From positions 99,630-163,629 of the forward strand of contig JAOARP010000026.1 of assembly GCA_025210525.1 (NCBI GenBank): a DNA stretch of 64,000 bases, written 5' to 3'. A program made the position numbers and the translations under genes. Of the stretch, positions 1 to 8,400 are shown piece after piece (the stretch's first letter is position 1; every line of letters starts with the position of its first letter). This stretch comes from Marinisporobacter sp. GTDB lineage: Bacteria; Bacillota; Clostridia; Peptostreptococcales; Thermotaleaceae. The notes below the pieces were generated by a model. The model saw only the letters and a list, made by a program, of their open reading frames with translations, was not told the DNA's origin and searched no databases.

Positions 1-207
1 CATAAACTTTTATCAACAGGAATGGGACAAAAGAGAACGGTTTTAATTCTCTATGCTATTAGTAGTGTACTAGGAGTAAGTGCAGCCCTTATGACTAGAC
101 GCGTTAGCTGGGATTTATTATTTATTCTTATAGCAGCGTGTGCACTGATGTATATCAGTCTTGGGATGCAACCTTATGAAAAACAAAAAACGAGTCATAA
201 AGAATAG
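1..207 (+). CDS. C-terminal end of WecA/TagO-type UDP-GlcNAc:undecaprenyl-phosphate GlcNAc-1-phosphate transferase (partial)
   Basis: The reading frame is open from the first base, so the gene starts before the window; the ATG at 22 is internal. The visible 68 residues read HKLLSTGMGQKRTVLILY and continue into two hydrophobic helices and a charged tail. A histidine-rich cytoplasmic loop followed by QKRTVLILY-like helix starts is typical of the C-terminus of MraY-family enzymes of the WecA/TagO group. These load GlcNAc-1-phosphate on undecaprenyl phosphate at the membrane to start wall teichoic acid or surface glycans. The next gene, UDP-GlcNAc 2-epimerase, uses the same sugar nucleotide, which supports the call. 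The catalytic half is outside the window. Confidence 0.72.
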   Translation, partial: HKLLSTGMGQKRTVLILYAISSVLGVSAALMTRRVSWDLLFILIAACALMYISLGMQPYEKQKTSHKE

Positions 208-232
208 AACCAGGAATATTTCCTGGTTTTTC
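208..232 (+). terminator. Rho-independent terminator after the WecA-type gene
   Basis: A 9-bp perfect stem (AACCAGGAA paired with TTCCTGGTT) with a 3-base loop runs into a T tract. It starts right after the stop codon. The next gene begins only 22 bases later, so the epimerase may be reached by readthrough or by a promoter inside the upstream gene. Confidence 0.8.
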
Positions 233-254
233 TATTAGATAGGAGGAGAAATTT

Positions 255-1373
255 ATGAACAAACTAAAGATCATGTCTATATTTGGGACAAGACCAGAAG
301 CTATAAAAATGGCTCCAGTAGTAAAAGCACTTGAGGCAGATGAAAGAACCGAGTCTGTTATTTGTGTAACGGCTCAGCATAGGGAAATGCTTGATCAAGT
401 GCTGGATTTGTTTTCTATAGAGCCTGATTATGATTTAAATATCATGAAGCCTGGACAAACTTTAAGTCAGATTACATCAAGAGCCCTTACAGGACTAGAG
501 AAGGTAATTGAAGAGGTAAAACCAGATATGGTTTTAGTTCATGGAGATACAACAACAACTTTTGTGGGAGCATTAGCTGCCTTTTACAGTCAAGTAAAGG
601 TAGGGCATGTAGAAGCAGGACTGAGAAGTCATAATATGTATTCACCTTATCCTGAAGAGATGAATAGAACCCTTACAGGAAGAATGAGTCATCTTCATTT
701 CTCCCCTACAAAAGGAAATAGAGAAAACCTACTAAGAGAAGGAATAAAAGAGCAAGATATTATTATAACAGGAAATACGGTTATTGATGCACTCCTTCAA
801 GTAGTAAGAGATGATTATACTTATGAAGATGAGCGATTGAATCAGATTGATTATGAAAACAAAAAAGTAATCCTAATGACTTCTCACAGAAGAGAAAACT
901 TAGGACAACCTATGGTCAATATTTTTTCTGCTGTAAAAGAGGTGGTGGAGAAAAATGAAGAAGTAGAAGTGGTATTTCCTGATCACTTGAATCCAAAGGT
1001 AAGAAATTTAGCCTATGAAATATTAGGGGAGGTAGAAAGAGTACATTTAATTGAGCCTTTAGATTATGAGCCTTTTGCTAATTTAATAGGAAAAGCCTAT
1101 TTGATTTTAACAGATTCTGGTGGCATTCAAGAAGAAGCCCCTTCTTTAGGAAAGCCTGTACTTGTTCTTAGAACAGAAACAGAAAGACCAGAAGCAGTAG
1201 AGGCAGGTACTGTAAAAATGGCAGGAGTAGAAAAAGAGGAAATCATTAAGCTAACGAATGAACTCATCAATGATGAAGAAGCTTATAAAAAAATGGCAAA
1301 CGCAGTAAACCCTTATGGCGATGGAAAAGCAGCAAAGAAAATTGTAGAAACTATAAAAAGTTTTTTGGGATAA
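255..1373 (+). CDS. wecB: UDP-N-acetylglucosamine 2-epimerase (non-hydrolysing)
   Basis: The product (372 residues, the usual length) interconverts UDP-GlcNAc and UDP-ManNAc in the cytoplasm, feeding teichoic acid or capsule synthesis. It opens with the family signature FGTRPEAIKMAPV and carries HVEAGLRSHNMYSPYPEE, HRRENLG and the C-terminal TDSGGIQEEAPSLGKPVLVLR nucleotide-binding stretch. The start ATG follows an AGGAGGAG ribosome site at about 8 bases. It sits beside a WecA/TagO-type gene and upstream of the atp region, an order that I recall from other Firmicutes (mnaA). A second, divergent member of the superfamily (the hydrolysing LegG/NeuC type) lies near 43.6 kb. Confidence 0.93.
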   Translation: MNKLKIMSIFGTRPEAIKMAPVVKALEADERTESVICVTAQHREMLDQVLDLFSIEPDYDLNIMKPGQTLSQITSRALTGLEKVIEEVKPDMVLVHGDTTTTFVGALAAFYSQVKVGHVEAGLRSHNMYSPYPEEMNRTLTGRMSHLHFSPTKGNRENLLREGIKEQDIIITGNTVIDALLQVVRDDYTYEDERLNQIDYENKKVILMTSHRRENLGQPMVNIFSAVKEVVEKNEEVEVVFPDHLNPKVRNLAYEILGEVERVHLIEPLDYEPFANLIGKAYLILTDSGGIQEEAPSLGKPVLVLRTETERPEAVEAGTVKMAGVEKEEIIKLTNELINDEEAYKKMANAVNPYGDGKAAKKIVETIKSFLG

Positions 1374-1465
1374 CGTTTTCCTGAGATATACTGAGGAATT
1401 ACTAGGATAAATCAGGAAAATATAGAAAATTGAAAATAACGAAACAATTTGCCTTGAAATAATTC

Positions 1466-1494
1466 TTGCGCTTCTTTTTAAATTTTTATACAAT
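1466..1494 (+). promoter_or_regulatory. Candidate sigma-A promoter for the DUF3870-like gene
   Basis: TTGCGC at 1466-1471 and TACAAT at 1489-1494 are separated by 17 bases, about 25 bases upstream of the ATG at 1519. The gap after the epimerase also holds a 9-bp inverted repeat (1376-1384 with 1412-1420) that lacks a T tract, so it is not a clear terminator. The -35 box is imperfect. Confidence 0.45.
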
Positions 1495-1518
1495 GAAAAA
1501 AAGAAATTTGGTGATGAA

Positions 1519-1854
1519 ATGAAAGAATATAGCGAAAATACAGTCTATTTTATTTCTTATGCAAAGTTGCCTATGGAAATTTCTGCTGCAAATATGCATA
1601 AGGTTGTAGGCGTAGGACTCATTATCAATGAAGATACAGGAGTTATAGAAGATACCTCTTGTACATTACTTACAGAAGAAGCAAGAAAATTTATTAAACA
1701 AGTGATTATAGGATATAATGTTCATGAAAATGGTATTGAACCATTGATTGATAAGATCAAAAAGAGATTTCATGGTTCTTCTCAAAAGGCAATATGTGTT
1801 GCGATTAAGGGGACTTATGAAAAGTATATGATTTGGAAAAATGAAAATAAATAA
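1519..1854 (+). CDS. DUF3870-like small cytoplasmic protein
   Basis: This 111-residue protein has no signal peptide or membrane helix. The pattern of an N-terminal YFISYAKLP strand, a glycine-rich VVGVGLIIN strand and a C-terminal KAICVAIKGTYEKY strand matches what I remember of the DUF3870 family, whose function is unknown. It has its own candidate promoter, and a hairpin cluster plus terminator separates it from the amino-acid transporter downstream. It is therefore probably not in one transcript with the transporter, although proximity suggests a shared theme. The family name is from memory and is less certain than the gene call. Confidence 0.62.
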   Translation: MKEYSENTVYFISYAKLPMEISAANMHKVVGVGLIINEDTGVIEDTSCTLLTEEARKFIKQVIIGYNVHENGIEPLIDKIKKRFHGSSQKAICVAIKGTYEKYMIWKNENK

Positions 1855-1857
1855 TTG

Positions 1858-1960
1858 CTGCTTTGCTTGCAGTAAGCATGTAACCCATACTTACTAAGTG
1901 AGTAAAATCCAGTACATTAAGTTACACCGTAGTGTGTGCCTTTTTGTACTGGATTTTTTT
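1858..1960 (+). terminator. Run of three hairpins ending in a terminator
   Basis: Three stems follow the DUF3870-like gene: CTGC/GCAG (1858-1872), AGTAAGCATG with CATACTTACT (1871-1895, one mismatch), and AAAATCCAGTAC with GTACTGGATTTT (1904-1915 and 1946-1957), followed by T residues. The first two overlap, so they are alternative partners. The last stem has a 30-base loop that itself contains a small inverted repeat. It can end the upstream transcript, and the overlap of stems also allows an attenuator. Confidence 0.65.
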
Positions 1961-2062
1961 ATTTGAAGTTATTCATCATGTCAAATTTTAAAAGAAAGGA
2001 GGTGCTTTTGTAATAAAAAAGCTTTTAGCAAGGAAAAAATACAAAAAGATGGAGGAAAATGA

Positions 2063-3358
2063 ATGAAAAAAACTAAATTAAAGTTATTTCACAAAATATT
2101 TATTGGACTGATCTTAGGGGCAGTATTAGGTTTTGTTTTCAGTAATATGGGTGGCGAAGAAAATGCATTTGTAGCCAAATGTGTACCAATATTTGCTTTC
2201 TTAGGCGATTTATTCTTAAAACTAATTAGAATGGTTGTTGTACCTTTAGTATTTTTCTCGATTATTAGTGGTGTTGCTAATTTAGGTGATATCAAGAAAC
2301 TTAGAAGTATTGGTGTTAAATCGATTTTATTTTTCTTTGGAACAGCTTTTTGTGCAGTAACTATCGGACTTGTTTTAGCACATATTATTCAACCAGGAGC
2401 AGGAATACAATTAGGAGAAGCTGCAAATAGTGTAGAAGTAAAAGAACTTCCAGGTATTGCAGATACAATCTTAGGATTTTTCCCTAAAAATCCAATTGAA
2501 TCCATGGCACAAGGTAAAATGCTACACATTATTTCTTTCAGTGTATTCATTGGAGCAGCATTATTGATGATGGGTGAAAAAGGAAAAGAATTGATTGGTT
2601 TAGTGGATAAAACTTCAGAAGTAATGTTTAAGATTACAGATATCGTAGTTCAAATTACACCTTATGGAGTATTTGGATTAATGGCTAAGGCAACTACAAA
2701 ATTTGGTTTAAAAATATTCGGACCAATATCAAAATTTATATTGACAGATTATTTAGCATCTATCATTCATATAGCAATTGTATATACTTTAGTATTAGTT
2801 GTATTTGGTAAAGTTAACCCAATTAAGTTCTATAAAAAAGCATTCCAAACTTGGTTGGTTGCATTTAGTACATGTAGTTCTATGGCAACATTACCTGTAA
2901 CCATGAGGATTGCAGATGAAGAACTAGGTATTCCAAAGGAAAATGCAAGCTTTGTATTACCCCTAGGTGCTACAGCAAATATGAATGGTACATCTATCTA
3001 CTTTGGAATTATCGTATTATTTGCAGCACAAATTTATGGAATTGAATTAAGCTTTAAAATGCAAGCATTACTAGTATTGCAGGCAACTTTATTATCTGTA
3101 GGCTGTGCAGCAGTACCTCAGGTAGGATTATTAATCAGTATTGCACTTCTTACAAGTATGGGATTACCACTTGATGGAATTGCACTAGTTGCAGGTATTT
3201 ATAGAATAGTTGATCAGGCACATACTTCTACAAATGCATTAGGAGATTTAGTAGTTTCTACTACTGTAGCTGGTATGGAGGGTGACTTGGATAGAGATAA
3301 ATTTGAAAATGGTGGTATGTTCGCAAAAAGCAAGACTATAGAAAATAAAGCAGCTTAA
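2063..3358 (+). CDS. DAACS-family dicarboxylate/amino acid:cation symporter, specificity residues altered
   Basis: This 431-residue polytopic membrane protein belongs to the GltP/GltPh/EAAT fold: N-terminal helices, hairpin 1 with STCSSMATLP (about 269-278), the TM7 unrolled motif as NMNGT (306-310), and a TM8 RIVDQAHTSTNALGD segment (381-395). Aligned by eye with GltPh, the amino-group-binding Asp is kept (D384) and so is the downstream Asn/Asp pair (N391, D395). The Arg that holds the substrate side-chain carboxylate is His (H387), and the usual NMDGT Asp is Asn. Uptake of an amino acid other than glutamate or aspartate is therefore likely. It heads the catabolic set that follows and has a GGAGG site before its ATG. 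Confidence 0.85.
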   Translation: MKKTKLKLFHKIFIGLILGAVLGFVFSNMGGEENAFVAKCVPIFAFLGDLFLKLIRMVVVPLVFFSIISGVANLGDIKKLRSIGVKSILFFFGTAFCAVTIGLVLAHIIQPGAGIQLGEAANSVEVKELPGIADTILGFFPKNPIESMAQGKMLHIISFSVFIGAALLMMGEKGKELIGLVDKTSEVMFKITDIVVQITPYGVFGLMAKATTKFGLKIFGPISKFILTDYLASIIHIAIVYTLVLVVFGKVNPIKFYKKAFQTWLVAFSTCSSMATLPVTMRIADEELGIPKENASFVLPLGATANMNGTSIYFGIIVLFAAQIYGIELSFKMQALLVLQATLLSVGCAAVPQVGLLISIALLTSMGLPLDGIALVAGIYRIVDQAHTSTNALGDLVVSTTVAGMEGDLDRDKFENGGMFAKSKTIENKAA

Positions 3359-3401
3359 TATGTGTTAAACTAAAAATAAATTATATAAAGGGGTTTTGAA
3401 A

Positions 3402-4760
3402 ATGAGCTTAAATAAAGCACCTAAAAATCATGTGTTTTACAGAAATCAAAATTGGCATTATCCTGAAATTGAAAGAGGAGAAGGAATCTACTTATATGAT
3501 AAAAATGGGAAAAAATATATAGATGGATGCTCGGGCTCTGCTGTTGCGAATATCGGTCATGGAAATAAAGAAATAGCAGCGTTTACGAAGGAACATATGG
3601 AAAGAATCGCTTTTACTCATCTTTCGAGATGGACAGTAGATAGTATTGAAAAATGTGCACAGAAGGTTGCTGAGTGGGCACCAGGAGATTTGAATCATGT
3701 ATATTTTGTATCGGGGGGATCTGAATCAACAGAAACAGCTATGAAAATGGCGAGACAATATTTCGTTGAAAGAGATGGAGAAGGAACTAGCAAATGGAAG
3801 GTTATTTCTAAATGGAATGCATTCCATGGAAACACCCTTGGGTCGTTATCGATGACGGGGATTACTGGAAGAAGAAAGATTTATGATCCTATGCTTGTAA
3901 ACTTTCCTAAGATTCCTCAATTCTATCATTATAGAAATCCATGGGGATCTGAAACATTAGAAGAAACAAGTGTGAAAGCCGCTGAGGCTTTAGAAGCTGA
4001 AATATTACGTCAAGGACCAGGGAATATTGCAGCATTTATTACGGAGCCAGTAGTAGGTTCAGCAGCTCCAGGGGCTCATCCAACAAAGACTTATTTTAAG
4101 ATGGTAAGAGAAATTTGTGATAAGTATGATGTATTATTGATTGTAGATGAGGTAATGGCTGGTTTTGGTAGAACAGGAAAAAGATTTGCAGTAGAACATT
4201 TTGATGTTGTGCCAGATATTATTACTACTGCCAAGGGAATGAGCTGTGGATATACTCCTATGGGTGCATGTATTGCATCAGATAAAATATTTAACACCAT
4301 CATGGTAGAAGGAAGTGGACACTTTGTTCATGGGCATACTTATGCTGGAAATCCTTTATCCTGTGGAATTGCAAATAAGGTAATCGAAATTATGGAAAGA
4401 GAAGATTATGTAGAAAATGCAGCAACACAAGGGCAGTATCTAATGGAAAAAATGCAAGAACTGTATAAATATCCTATTGTAGGAGATATTCGTGGAAAAG
4501 GGTTAATGATTGGTGTTGAATTTGTAAAGAATCAAGACACAAAAGAATCCTTTGATGTGAAAGAAAACATAAAGGGTATTTTAACAAATAATTGTTTAGA
4601 AGAAGGCTTGGTCATCTATCCTGGAGGAGGAAGTGTAGATGGGGTAAGAGGAGATCACTGCTTAATTGCACCACCTATTAATATTACAAAAGAAGAAGTA
4701 GATGAATTATTTACAGCTTTTGAAAAAGGAATTCAAAAGACGATCAATATGGTTAAATAA
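3402..4760 (+). CDS. Class III (omega-amino acid type) PLP aminotransferase
   Basis: The product has 452 residues from the ATG at 3402; the upstream TTG at 3396 lies only 2 bases from the AAAGGGG site, so the ATG is preferred. It shows the class III fold marks: GSAVANIGHG near the N-terminus, SGGSESTETAMKMAR for the phosphate-binding loop, FITEPVVGS, IVDEVMAGFGRTG and DIITTAKGMSCGYTPMGA with the PLP-binding lysine (about residue 278). Such enzymes move a terminal or beta amino group from an amino acid to a keto acid. Lying between an amino-acid symporter and a beta-keto acid cleavage enzyme, it probably makes the beta-keto acid. The exact substrate is not visible in the sequence. Confidence 0.88.
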   Translation: MSLNKAPKNHVFYRNQNWHYPEIERGEGIYLYDKNGKKYIDGCSGSAVANIGHGNKEIAAFTKEHMERIAFTHLSRWTVDSIEKCAQKVAEWAPGDLNHVYFVSGGSESTETAMKMARQYFVERDGEGTSKWKVISKWNAFHGNTLGSLSMTGITGRRKIYDPMLVNFPKIPQFYHYRNPWGSETLEETSVKAAEALEAEILRQGPGNIAAFITEPVVGSAAPGAHPTKTYFKMVREICDKYDVLLIVDEVMAGFGRTGKRFAVEHFDVVPDIITTAKGMSCGYTPMGACIASDKIFNTIMVEGSGHFVHGHTYAGNPLSCGIANKVIEIMEREDYVENAATQGQYLMEKMQELYKYPIVGDIRGKGLMIGVEFVKNQDTKESFDVKENIKGILTNNCLEEGLVIYPGGGSVDGVRGDHCLIAPPINITKEEVDELFTAFEKGIQKTINMVK

Positions 4761-4798
4761 TAAATAAAAAAAGGGCATTGTTGTAAATTAAGAAGATT

Positions 4799-4834
4799 TC
4801 TCTTGTGTTAAGAATGGGCGCTTAACACAAGAGA
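4799..4834 (+). other. Intercistronic 14-bp perfect hairpin
   Basis: CTCTTGTGTTAAG (4800-4812) pairs with CTTAACACAAGAG (4821-4833) around an 8-base loop, extended by one more pair. Only ATTTTCC follows, with no proper T tract. It may be a weak terminator, an RNA-stability element or a regulator site between the aminotransferase and the cleavage enzyme. Confidence 0.6.
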
Positions 4835-4883
4835 TTTTCCATCTAACACAGAAAGAGCTAAATAATCCTAGGAGGAATAAAAT

Positions 4884-5699
4884 ATGGAAAAATTAATTAT
4901 AACCCTTGCACACACAGGAAATGTTCCAACAAAATCATTAAATCCACATACACCTGTTACAATAGATGAAATTGTAGAAGACATTAAAGTTTGCAGAAAC
5001 TTAGGTGCTGCTGTTGCGCATATTCATGTAAGAGATGAAGAAGAAAAACCAACGAGCAGAAGAAATTTATTTGAAAAGGTTTTAAAAAGACTAGATGAAG
5101 AAAAAGTAGACATTATCAGACAAGTATCTACTGGTGCAAGAGGAGGAGAAAACACCATTGAATGGAGAGGTCAAATGTTAGATTTACCAGGGGCTGAAAT
5201 GGCAAGTCTATCAACTGGGTCATCAAACTTTCCAACAAGTGTAAATGCTAATTCTCCAGAATTAATTGAAGCTTTAGCTAAGAAAATGTATGAAAATGGT
5301 ATTAAACCGGAGATTGAAGCCTTTGATGTAGGAATGATTGACAATGCTAGAAGACTTCTTAAAAAAGGAATTTTAAAAGGACCTCTTCATTTTAATTTTG
5401 TTATGAATGTGCCAGGTGCTATTGCAGGAACTCCTAAAAATTTAATGCATATGGTAGAATGTCTACCTCAAGGCTCTACCTTTAATGTATCAGGAATTGG
5501 AGCTTCTCAAGTAAATATGATAGGAATGGCAATCATATTAGGAGGACATGTAAGAACTGGATTAGAAGATGTAATTAAATATGATAAAAATACTTTAGCT
5601 AGCAATGCGATGCTTATAGAAAGAGTTGTAAGAATGACTAAAGAATTTGGAAGAGAAATTGCGGCACCTGATGAAGCACGAAAAATTTTAAGCTTGTAA
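4884..5699 (+). CDS. BKACE-family beta-keto acid cleavage enzyme (3-keto-5-aminohexanoate cleavage protein family)
   Basis: This 271-residue TIM-barrel enzyme matches the family length. The zinc site is visible: HIHVRD with H46 and H48, and E228 in GGHVRTGLED. Family members condense a beta-keto acid with acetyl-CoA to give acetoacetate and a new CoA ester. In the lysine-fermentation enzyme Kce, as I recall, Glu14 binds the substrate amino group; here position 14 is Val. The enzyme may thus use a keto acid other than 3-keto-5-aminohexanoate. The neighbours support a role in amino-acid fermentation: an aminotransferase upstream to make the keto acid, and an acetoacetate-type CoA transferase downstream. 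A clear AGGAGG site precedes the ATG. Confidence 0.87.
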   Translation: MEKLIITLAHTGNVPTKSLNPHTPVTIDEIVEDIKVCRNLGAAVAHIHVRDEEEKPTSRRNLFEKVLKRLDEEKVDIIRQVSTGARGGENTIEWRGQMLDLPGAEMASLSTGSSNFPTSVNANSPELIEALAKKMYENGIKPEIEAFDVGMIDNARRLLKKGILKGPLHFNFVMNVPGAIAGTPKNLMHMVECLPQGSTFNVSGIGASQVNMIGMAIILGGHVRTGLEDVIKYDKNTLASNAMLIERVVRMTKEFGREIAAPDEARKILSL

Positions 5700-5742
5700 A
5701 GTGAAAATTTTAGGATTATAGGATAAGAACTTTCACTTTTTT
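5698..5742 (+). terminator. Terminator after the BKACE gene
   Basis: AAAGTGAAA (5698-5706, overlapping the stop codon) pairs with TTTCACTTT (5731-5739), followed by more T residues. The CoA transferase genes that follow would then form a separate transcript or depend on readthrough. Confidence 0.6.
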
Positions 5743-5866
5743 ATTATAATTATTTACAACATCATACAAAAATATAATAAAATTTGCAAAAAAGGGAGCA
5801 ATTTGTCGCATTTATATGATAAAATGATAGAGGCTTAGGCATGGGTCATTTACGGAGGTGTTTGTT

Positions 5867-6514
5867 TTGAAAAAAGTAGTTACATTAGAAGAAGCTATGA
5901 GTCATATTAAAGATGGTATGTCAATTATGATTGGTGGATTTATGGCTGTGGGTACACCAGAAAAATTCATGGACGCACTAGTAGAAAAGGGCGTGAAGGA
6001 TCTTACTATCATTGGAAATGATGCAGGATGGCCAGATAAAGGAATTGGTAAATTAGTAATGAACAAGCAGGTGAAAAAAATTATTGCGTCCCATGTGGGA
6101 CTAAACCCTGAAGTAGGAAGACAAATGAATGCAGGGGAAATAGAATGCGAATTAGTGCCACAAGGAACTCTTGCAGAAAGAGTAAGAGCAGGTGGAAATG
6201 GACTAGGTGGTATCTTAACACCAACAGGAGTTGGAACCATCGTAGAAGAAGGTAAAGAAAAGATTACAGTAGATGGAAAAGACTATCTTTTAGAAAAGCC
6301 ATTAAAAGCAGATGTTGCTTTAGTTGGTGCTAGTATTTCAGACAAAAAAGGAAACCTTTACTTTAATAAGGCAACTAGAAATTTCAATCCACTTATGGCA
6401 ACTGCAGCTGAATTAGTAATCGTAGGAGCTGAAAAAGTGGTTGAGGTTGGAGAAATTGATGGAAACGATGTGGTGACTCCAGCACTTTATGTTGACTATA
6501 TTGTGGAGGTGTAG
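5867..6514 (+). CDS. atoD: 3-oxoacid (acetoacetate-type) CoA-transferase subunit A
   Basis: The product has 215 residues from the TTG at 5867. The GGAGGTG site at 5854-5860 gives that codon correct spacing, whereas the GTG at 5858 lies inside the site. The N-terminal half has DGMSIMIGGFMAVGTPEKFMDAL and IIGNDAGWPD, typical of the alpha subunit of family I CoA transferases, and the C-terminal half has NPLMATAAELVIVGAEK. With the next gene it moves CoA between acyl groups, most likely onto the acetoacetate released by the BKACE enzyme. The stop lies 3 bases before subunit B. Confidence 0.9.
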   Translation: MKKVVTLEEAMSHIKDGMSIMIGGFMAVGTPEKFMDALVEKGVKDLTIIGNDAGWPDKGIGKLVMNKQVKKIIASHVGLNPEVGRQMNAGEIECELVPQGTLAERVRAGGNGLGGILTPTGVGTIVEEGKEKITVDGKDYLLEKPLKADVALVGASISDKKGNLYFNKATRNFNPLMATAAELVIVGAEKVVEVGEIDGNDVVTPALYVDYIVEV

Positions 6515-6517
6515 AAG

Positions 6518-7168
6518 ATGAATGCAAAAGAGATTATAGCAAGAAGAGTTGCAAAAGAACTAAAAGATGGTGACGTAGTAAATTTAGGAATTGGATTACC
6601 AACAATGGTAGCAAACTATATTCCAGAGAATATGGATATTACTTTCCAATCAGAAAATGGTTTTGTTGGACTTGGACCTGCTGCTGAAGAAGGAAAAGAA
6701 GATATGGATTTAGTAAATGCAGGTGGAATGCCTGTAACAGCAGTACCAGGGGCAGCATTTTTTGATAGTGCTACTTCCTTTAGTATTATTAGAGGAGGTC
6801 ACGTGGATGCAACAGTTCTTGGAGCTCTTCAAGTAGATGAAAAAGGAAACCTTGCAAACTGGATGGTTCCAGGAAAAATGGTACCAGGTATGGGTGGTGC
6901 TATGGATTTAGTAGTTGGAGCTAAAAAAGTAATCATTTCTATGACTCATACACAAAAGGGTAAACCAAAGATCTTAAAAGAGTGTAATTTACCTCTTACT
7001 GCTGCAGGACAAGTAAATATGATCGTTACAGAAATGGGTGTAATGGATGTAACCGATCAAGGAATTGTTCTAAAAGAAATCAATCCAGAATTCACTGTAG
7101 AAGATGTACAAAATGCTACAGATGCAGAATTAATTATTGCTGATGATTTAAAGAAAATGGAAATATAA
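6518..7168 (+). CDS. atoA: 3-oxoacid (acetoacetate-type) CoA-transferase subunit B
   Basis: This 216-residue beta subunit carries the catalytic signature [10 protein letters not shown] with the active-site Glu at residue 46, which forms the glutamyl-CoA thioester in this family. NLGIGLPT and [15 protein letters not shown] are also conserved. It is translated from a GGAGGTG site inside the end of subunit A and must work as a complex with it. Acetoacetate activation would feed thiolysis or reduction to butyryl-CoA, so the pair closes the fermentation route suggested by the upstream genes. A perfect terminator follows. Confidence 0.92.
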   Translation: MNAKEIIARRVAKELKDGDVVNLGIGLPTMVANYIPENMDITFQSENGFVGLGPAAEEGKEDMDLVNAGGMPVTAVPGAAFFDSATSFSIIRGGHVDATVLGALQVDEKGNLANWMVPGKMVPGMGGAMDLVVGAKKVIISMTHTQKGKPKILKECNLPLTAAGQVNMIVTEMGVMDVTDQGIVLKEINPEFTVEDVQNATDAELIIADDLKKMEI

Positions 7169-7180
7169 AGTTATAAACTA

Positions 7181-7220
7181 AAAAAACTTTAGTAATGAAA
7201 AATTGCTAAAGTTTTTTGTT
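7181..7220 (+). terminator. Strong terminator after the CoA transferase genes
   Basis: AAAAAACTTTAG (7181-7192) pairs perfectly with CTAAAGTTTTTT (7206-7217), followed by further T residues. It isolates the catabolic genes from the c-subunit gene that follows. Confidence 0.85.
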
Positions 7221-7225
7221 TTTTG

Positions 7226-7301
7226 TAGTATACAATATACTACTTGCGACTATTGGAAAATTCAAAAAAATAAGCATATATTTAAAAAGTCCTCATATAA
7301 T
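7226..7301 (+). promoter_or_regulatory. Palindrome and candidate promoter for the three-hairpin c-subunit gene
   Basis: TAGTATA-CAA-TATACTA (7226-7242) is a perfect 7-3-7 palindrome just after the terminator. A TATAAT at 7296-7301 lacks a good -35 at 17 bases; an alternative is TTGGAA (7253-7258), 17 bases, ATATAT (7276-7281). The palindrome lies upstream of both and could be an operator or activator site. This is the only regulatory-looking sequence before the isolated gene. Confidence 0.45.
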
Positions 7302-7333
7302 CTAATGACAGAAGATTTTTTTTATGTTTTTAG

Positions 7334-8149
<816 letters not shown>

Positions 8150-8206
8150 GTATATGGAGTTGATGATTTTGGAATAATATAGATGATAGATACAAATAAA
8201 AATAAG

Positions 8207-8238
8207 AAGCAGTTCTAAACCAAGGTGAACTGCTTTTT
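8207..8238 (+). terminator. Terminator after the three-hairpin c gene
   Basis: AAGCAGTTC (8207-8215) pairs with GAACTGCTT (8227-8235), followed by T residues. It makes the upstream gene a separate transcription unit from the main atp operon. Confidence 0.8.
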
Positions 8239-8308
8239 CATTGTATTGATGAAATGAATGGCTTGGAAAATTTTTAAAAACAGAAAATTTAAAAAATAAC
8301 TTGTGGAA

Positions 8309-8336
8309 TTGTGTAGAAAAATGTATGATATATAAT
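8309..8336 (+). promoter_or_regulatory. Candidate upstream promoter of the atp operon
   Basis: TTGTGT (8309-8314), 16 bases, then a perfect TATAAT (8331-8336). It would give a leader of about 105 bases before the first atp gene. Confidence 0.5.
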
Positions 8337-8400
8337 AGGGGAAGAAAGCGTATTTTAAATATTCGCGCAATTGTGCATAAATGTTACAAATTTATCCATT

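Noticed and set aside
1376..1420. Inverted repeat after the UDP-GlcNAc 2-epimerase gene
   Set aside because: The arms are 9 bp with a 27-base loop and no T tract, too weak to call a terminator.
5902..6240. Minus-strand open frame inside the CoA transferase A gene
   Set aside because: The plus-strand gene is a clear family member across the whole stretch; the minus frame has no start site and is coincidental.
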